DNA from: Seriola aureovittata
Lineage: Eukaryota; Chordata; Actinopteri; Carangiformes; Carangidae
Direction of reading: 5' to 3'
Assembly (NCBI RefSeq): GCF_021018895.1
Contig: NC_079373.1
Location: forward strand, 27,911,375-27,975,374
DNA length: 64,000 bases
Notes under the pieces: generated by a model
What the model saw: only the letters and a program-made list of their open reading frames with translations
What the model was told of the DNA's origin: nothing
Database searches by the model: none
In this document: one piece after another, positions 59,232-64,000 of the stretch
How positions within the stretch are numbered: position 1 is the first letter of the stretch
How the letters are laid out: each line of letters begins with the position of its first letter
Program-made: the position numbers and the translations under genes

Positions 59232-60240
59232 CAACGAACACGCGGGAGAAAGTTCAGCAACTTCTAGTGGTTTGCTCTGAGGCTAAATGTTAAGCTAAAG
59301 CCACGAGCAGCTGCTGTGGAAACAGGCAGGAGCAGCTGAACGTCGAGCAGCTGGTAGAAGTTAGCAGTCCGGCTAATCTACCTCTGATATCATCGATGTG
59401 CTTGCTTTGAAAACAACATGAACTTCTCAAGTCAAAAATTCTTTATGCTCTTATTATGATTATTAATCCTCCGTTTGTTCATTCATATCTGTGTAAGCGT
59501 AATGTATTCACTTGTATAGCAACGAAAAGGCGTCATTGTATAGTAAGGCATAAAAACGTCCAAATATAGTAATGTATAAAAATGTCATAAACATGTCACA
59601 GTATACTACACTGTAAAAAAAAAAAAAAAAGAAATCTTGAAAAAACGGTCAGATGACTGTCAGCAGCAGCTGCCAAACAAAAACCGTGAAATTTAAGTAA
59701 AATATCCTAATTCAAATAAAGTGTAAAAACAATACATTTACAAAAAGTTTCATTAATATTTCTACAACGAAAAACAGATTTCTCCTAATTTATTATGATC
59801 AAACTCCTTTAATAAAGTGACGCCACTAAAGTTTCTGCAGAGAAACTTTTTCCTAATAAAAAAATTAAGTGTCAATTAATAAAATATTAACACAAGCTTA
59901 ATATTAAATATTAAATATTATTAAATAAAATCATCTCAAACTTCAACTTGCAGTATTTGTGTCAACATTGAATCTTTAAGTGTAAAATAATGTTAAAACC
60001 TGTAGAAGCAAAATCTAAATACAATATTTAATGATTCAGATTCAGATCAATTTTCTAACATTTCTTATAAAATATAATAAACTGAAGAAATGCAAATTAA
60101 ACTGTTAAGTCTCTGTATGTATTTCAACTAAAGTACAACATGATGTTCATTTTTCAAATTATGGCCCTATTTTAAAGATAGTGACGTTAAAGCAGCTTTA
60201 GGGCGTGGCTACCGCGTGATTGACACACAGGGGGACCTGC
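59232..60240. other. MPHOSPH6 upstream region
   Basis: The first 170 bp, GC-moderate, should hold the MPHOSPH6 promoter; no TATA box was noted. The rest (59400-60180) is very AT-rich with an A17 run near 59616 and no ORF. Confidence 0.5.
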
Positions 60241-60393
60241 ATGTTGATCCGGATATGACGTCAGATCAATGTGTCGGACATTGTGTTTTCATCAAATTTA
60301 GCTCCAACATGTTGTTTGCCTGAAAATGTCTTGTTCTGCTTCAGTTGTTCTGAAAGACTCAGAGGAGTCGGCGGTTCAGTTTTACCGGTAAGT
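60190..60393 (+). pseudogene. Possible THAP-type first exon relic
   Basis: GGGCGTGGCTACCGCGTGATTGACA upstream-like motif (60201-60224) is followed by an ATG at 60325 and a frame reading MSCSASVVLKDSEESAVQFYR, ending at a GTAAGT donor (60388). THAP zinc fingers begin with a similar CSAxGC...VQFYR pattern and are often split at this point, but the second zinc-binding Cys is missing in this frame. In the neighbouring frame CSER appears instead, as if two small indels compensated. No downstream exon was found. Tentative. Confidence 0.25.
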
Positions 60394-61309
60394 TCATTTA
60401 GTTTTAAGCCTGTTTCTTTGCTAGCCAAGATTAGCATCCCTGTTAATATCACGGTTCAGGTGAAGATGCACCTTGCTAACCAAGCTAGCCAGCTAGTGCT
60501 AGCATTAGCTGATAACCTGTGTCCACCTGGGTTAGCCCGTGGAGGTGTTCAGTCAAAGCCCAATAAAAAGGTGAATTTAATCGACGTTAATCTAACGACG
60601 TTTGGTTTGTGTTTCTCCACGTGACCCAGTTTAATTGATCTGCGTTAGTGTAATGCGCAGCGTTAATGTCAGTTAATACATTGTCCATCAAGACGTCGTG
60701 ATAGTTCAAGTTAAGATAACGTGACGTATAAAAAATGTGCAGACAGATATTTGTTATATAGAAGATTGTTCATTTAATATTCAAACCAGTCCTCAACTGA
60801 AGCAGACATTCATGCACCTATCCTGACAGCTGATCGATATTTGTGATTAACTGTGATCAGCCGCATCTTAACTCAAGTGTTTGTGTTTTATTGTCATTTG
60901 AAGGTTTCACTGTGAAAACTGAGTGATCTGTGCCAACAGAAGGAGGAGCTCATGTACAGAGCAGCACATTAGTTTCCATTCATCTGGTTGAAGGGAGACT
61001 GCATGGACATCCTTAGTTCTCTAATGTGCTGTGATGATGATGATGATGATGAAGGTAGAAAACCTCCCAGTTCATCTTCCTCTGATGAAATGACAGACTA
61101 ACTGCTGATGAGTTAGTTTATTATTCTGTCTTCAGTATTCACAGGTTCAGTTTCTTACCTGCAGCTTCATTCTGCTGTTGTTGACAGGTGATGGTAGCAA
61201 CACTTTCAAGATCAGAATCTATAAATATTAAACTGTGATTAATGATGGATCATCTCTGGCACTGTCACCACCTCCACAGGTGAAAGTATTTACCAATTAA
61301 CATCAACAT

Positions 61310-61560
61310 GTTTTTAGATCCTTCACTGTCAGTGTTGTCAGACAACATTTAAATATTTCTAGTATTTATGTTGTTGATTAAAGCTAACAGAGAAATAGTC
61401 ACACAATGCTGTACGTGTTACTATTGTGAAAATTCATACCAGATGTGTTCTATAAAAACCATCAACAAAGTTAGAGTATGTATGGTATATGTAAGTTTGT
61501 TTAATAAAAAGTAGTAGTTGAATCAACAGCAACAGAATCTTTAGTAACAAGTATAATCAT
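61310..61560. repeat. Diverged direct repeat, copy 1
   Basis: Landmarks: CATTTAAATATTTCTA, GTTGATTAAAGC, AAAATTCATACCAGA, TATAAAAACCATCAACAAAG, TTTAGTAACAAGTATAA. The same landmarks recur in order about 1.5 kb downstream. Confidence 0.6.
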
Positions 61561-62814
61561 TATTCATCATGAGTCCTAATGTGTGAGACAGTTAATATTT
61601 ATTTGCTCCAGTAACAATCTCCCTCTCAGTAAGTGATGCTGTTGGAACAGCACACTGATATTAACTATAATGGCTGAGGACTATGAAATATGAATCTAAT
61701 GTTTTAAACTATTGACAGTTTGTTACAGCTGCAGTCCAAAAGTCATGTGACTGTATGTCTGACACGGGGCAGAGAGTGTAATACGACAGTGAGGGTGAAG
61801 GGAACCAGGAAGAGCAGAGCTGATCAGACTGAACAATGTTATGGCCACAAGTGTTACATTAAAAAATACTATATTATCATATAAGTGTGTATGTTTGGGA
61901 AGAGAAGATCTTCATGTGTGGACACTGCAGGTGGAGGTGGTGCAGGGCCTCCATCATCGCTGCAAGAGGTTGTAGGTGTCTCCAAAGATCCAGACCTCGG
62001 CTGGATGGAAAAAACATTATAATAGAGAGAAATCATATAATTTATCTTATTGTAGAGTTTAGAGAAAAAGGCAAAAGAAACAGCACTCTGATTAGATGAT
62101 CACAGATATCTGAAAACACATTATTCCCTCAGCTTAGTTGTAATAAACAGTCTGCTGAACCGTTTTACATGAAATAACAATAGAATAGAAACTAATACTG
62201 AGTTTGGAGTCATTGTGCAGGTGCACATGTCATGATGGTTCTCAGCTCTCAGTCATGTTCTTTATTCTGACAGAGACAGAATCATTCCAACAGATGTTTT
62301 GACTCCTGTCATCAATAATGAAATGAACTAGAGCTGAAAACTATCCGACTGACACTGAACCAAACTTAATATGAACAAACACGACACACACGTCCGCTGC
62401 TCTGCTCTTTACCAGCTCGTCCAGACACGACAGTTCACTGTAATAACGGGATCGTTTAGTGACCGTGACTTACCGACACTGACCCGCTGTCTCTGTTAAC
62501 ACTAAGGTCGGTGACGTCACCTTCGCTTTGCAGAACTCATTGTAAAACACGTTAAAACATGTTTTCCCTCGGTCTGTGGTTTTAATACAAGCGGTTACAC
62601 CTCACAGTTAGCTTACACACAGTAACTTCAGCTAATGTTACAAGCTCATTGAAATAAAGAAACCTGTGATTAAATTGTACTGAGTGTTTCTTCATATTGA
62701 CCATCTGCCTCATGATGAATCTAACAGTCACTTTGGTGAATCAGTGTTTTCATTGTTATTAAAATTGGTAAGTTCATAAGAGAAATTAGAAAAGCACAAA
62801 CTCTAGTATCTGTC
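61561..62814. other. Region between the direct repeats, no gene recognised
   Basis: A GC-richer patch at 61915-62010 and a TGACGTCA at 62512-62519 near a minus-strand GTAAGT (around 62470) could be remnants of exons or a promoter. No frame has recognisable homology. Confidence 0.4.
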
Positions 62815-63185
62815 TCTAGATCCTGTGTTGTCTCTGTTGAAGGACGGACACATTTAAACATTTCTATCATGTTTGTTGTTGATTAAAGCAACATAGAAAG
62901 TCTTTGATTAATTACAGATTCAGTGTGTTGTGATTTCTATACTGTGCTGCTACTGTTAAAATTCACACCAGACACGCTCCATAAAAACCATCAACAAAGC
63001 AAAGCCCCATAAAAAACTTTATTTCACATTAAAACTGCATTAATTTTAACAATTTACAATCAACTGTAACTGACAAATTAAAACTAGAACACAGGTGTGA
63101 ATGAAGGTGCAGGTGAACTTCACTGTCACAAGTTGCATCATAAAGAGGTGGATAAATCTTATTTAGTAACAAGTATAAATTACAG
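62815..63185. repeat. Diverged direct repeat, copy 2
   Basis: Landmarks: CATTTAAACATTTCTA, GTTGATTAAAGC, AAAATTCACACCAGA, CATAAAAACCATCAACAAAG, TTTAGTAACAAGTATAA. It is longer than copy 1 because of an insertion of about 110 bp before the last landmark. Confidence 0.6.
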
Positions 63186-63472
63186 TAGAGATGTAAAATA
63201 ATCCTTCATAGCTCAGTGAGGACGCTGCAACAGTCTGACAGGTTGACTGTTTCCTCCCAGTGCATGCTGGGATACATTCCAGTACTTCAGACTTGTTTGT
63301 TTGAAGTTTGAATGTTTGATATGATGAAAAAAAGTTTGTTACATTTCATCCAGAATCACAAAGTTTGATTGTAGAAGTCACATAAATGTAAAACTAATCA
63401 TTAGTATAGTAAGGCATCAAAAACATCATAGAACAATTATACCAACAAAGAAACTGTTGTATGGTCTGGGAT

Positions 63473-63474
<2 letters not shown>

Positions 63475-63507
<33 letters not shown>
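63475..63507. repeat. (TA)n microsatellite
   Basis: About 15 TA units at the left boundary of the LINE fragment. Confidence 0.9.
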
Positions 63508-63508
<1 letters not shown>

Positions 63509-63840
63509 CTTGGACTGCCCTAAAAATACAGACATTTTGGAAAAACATTAAAGAAGAATTGGACAAAACCTTGGAGAGAAACATTTCCATGGACCCACTG
63601 TTGTATTTACTGGAAATAATGGCTGAACACTGGTTTAATACATATCAGTGTTACATACTAAAATATCTGTTAATGGTTGCAAGAAAAACAATGACTATAA
63701 GTTGGATGAAGCGTGACCCTGCGACAGTCCTTCAGTGGCTAGAAAAGGTCAAACATGTCTGTGTGCTGAGTCACATGACTGCCCAGCTGCAGGAAGCTCA
63801 TTTTACAAGATGGGCTTCAGTTATCGACCACGTTAGTTAG
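63508..63840 (+). pseudogene. LINE (L1/Tx1-like) ORF2 C-terminal fragment
   Basis: The frame reads KIQTFWKNIKEELDKTL, then MDPLLYLLEI, MVARKTMTISWMKRDPATVL and WASVIDHVS before TAG. This pattern (FW..I...L, DP...LL, ARK.I...W, P....W) is that of the extreme C-terminus of fish L1-clade ORF2 proteins. Upstream the frame is broken: FLDCPK precedes in another frame across an A5 run. No reverse transcriptase domain is in the window, so it is a 5'-truncated relic of a retrotransposon. Confidence 0.6.
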
Positions 63841-64000
63841 GATCTTTGCCTTATGTCTGTGTATCTGCACGTGTGTGTATGTGTGTGTAGATGTATTTGT
63901 ATATATGTATGTGTGTATGCAGGTGTATGCAGGTGTATGCAGGTGTATGCAGGTGTATGCATATCTGAAGTGAGGTATTTGGGGGAGGGCTCTGCTCCTA
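63841..64000. repeat. Tail of the LINE fragment with GTATGCAGGT repeats
   Basis: After the LINE frame come GT-rich sequence and five copies of a 10-bp GTATGCAGGT unit (63915-63961). This may be the element's repetitive 3' end. Confidence 0.5.

Noticed and set aside
61887..62099. 70-codon frame in the right intergenic region
   Set aside because: No homology recognised; a neighbouring GC-rich patch is suggestive on the minus strand but without supporting exons.

Overview
The window is vertebrate, almost certainly teleost fish, nuclear DNA. The genes are intron-rich with consensus GT/AG junctions. The encoded proteins match vertebrate TAF4, LSM14A, GPI, HSD17B2 and MPHOSPH6 along most of their length. 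Introns are crowded with GT/CA microsatellites, minisatellites and small interspersed repeats of the kind seen in fish. All identifications come from reading translations and splice sites by eye; no database search was run.

Layout, left to right. Positions 1-2481 hold no exon and are taken as the last TAF4 intron visible here, since the 3'-terminal exon lies beyond the left edge. TAF4 (TFIID subunit) runs on the minus strand from 18902 to 2482 in 14 visible exons; its intron 7 is a 4-kb tandem array. A 1.4-kb interval separates it head-to-head from LSM14A (P-body mRNA-silencing factor, plus strand, 20349-28401). One LSM14A exon carries an apparent 1-nt frameshift in a run of ten C. A roughly 8-kb interval without recognisable genes, containing a 16-bp minisatellite, precedes GPI (glucose-6-phosphate isomerase, plus, 36327-47813, 18 exons, 553 aa, complete). 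HSD17B2 (17-beta-hydroxysteroid dehydrogenase 2, plus, 49169-55965, 5 exons, 379 aa) follows, with introns 1, 3 and 4 each carrying a long tandem array. MPHOSPH6 (exosome-associated factor, minus, 59231-57149, 5 exons, 163 aa) converges tail-to-tail with it. The right 4.7 kb has no confident gene: a THAP-like first-exon relic, a diverged pair of direct repeats, and a LINE ORF2 C-terminal fragment near the end.

The genes do not form a pathway; they are a syntenic block. From general knowledge of the human genome, TAF4 neighbours LSM14B on chromosome 20, LSM14A lies near GPI on 19, and HSD17B2 is beside MPHOSPH6 on 16. Here these pieces are fused, with TAF4 beside LSM14A.

I found no novel multi-gene system. 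The observations most worth checking are the LSM14A homopolymer frameshift and its 39-nt candidate cassette exon; GPI exons bracketed by complementary (GU)n and (CA)n tracts; the TAF4 intron-7 array with higher-order periodicity; and a TTAA-flanked MITE in GPI intron 8.
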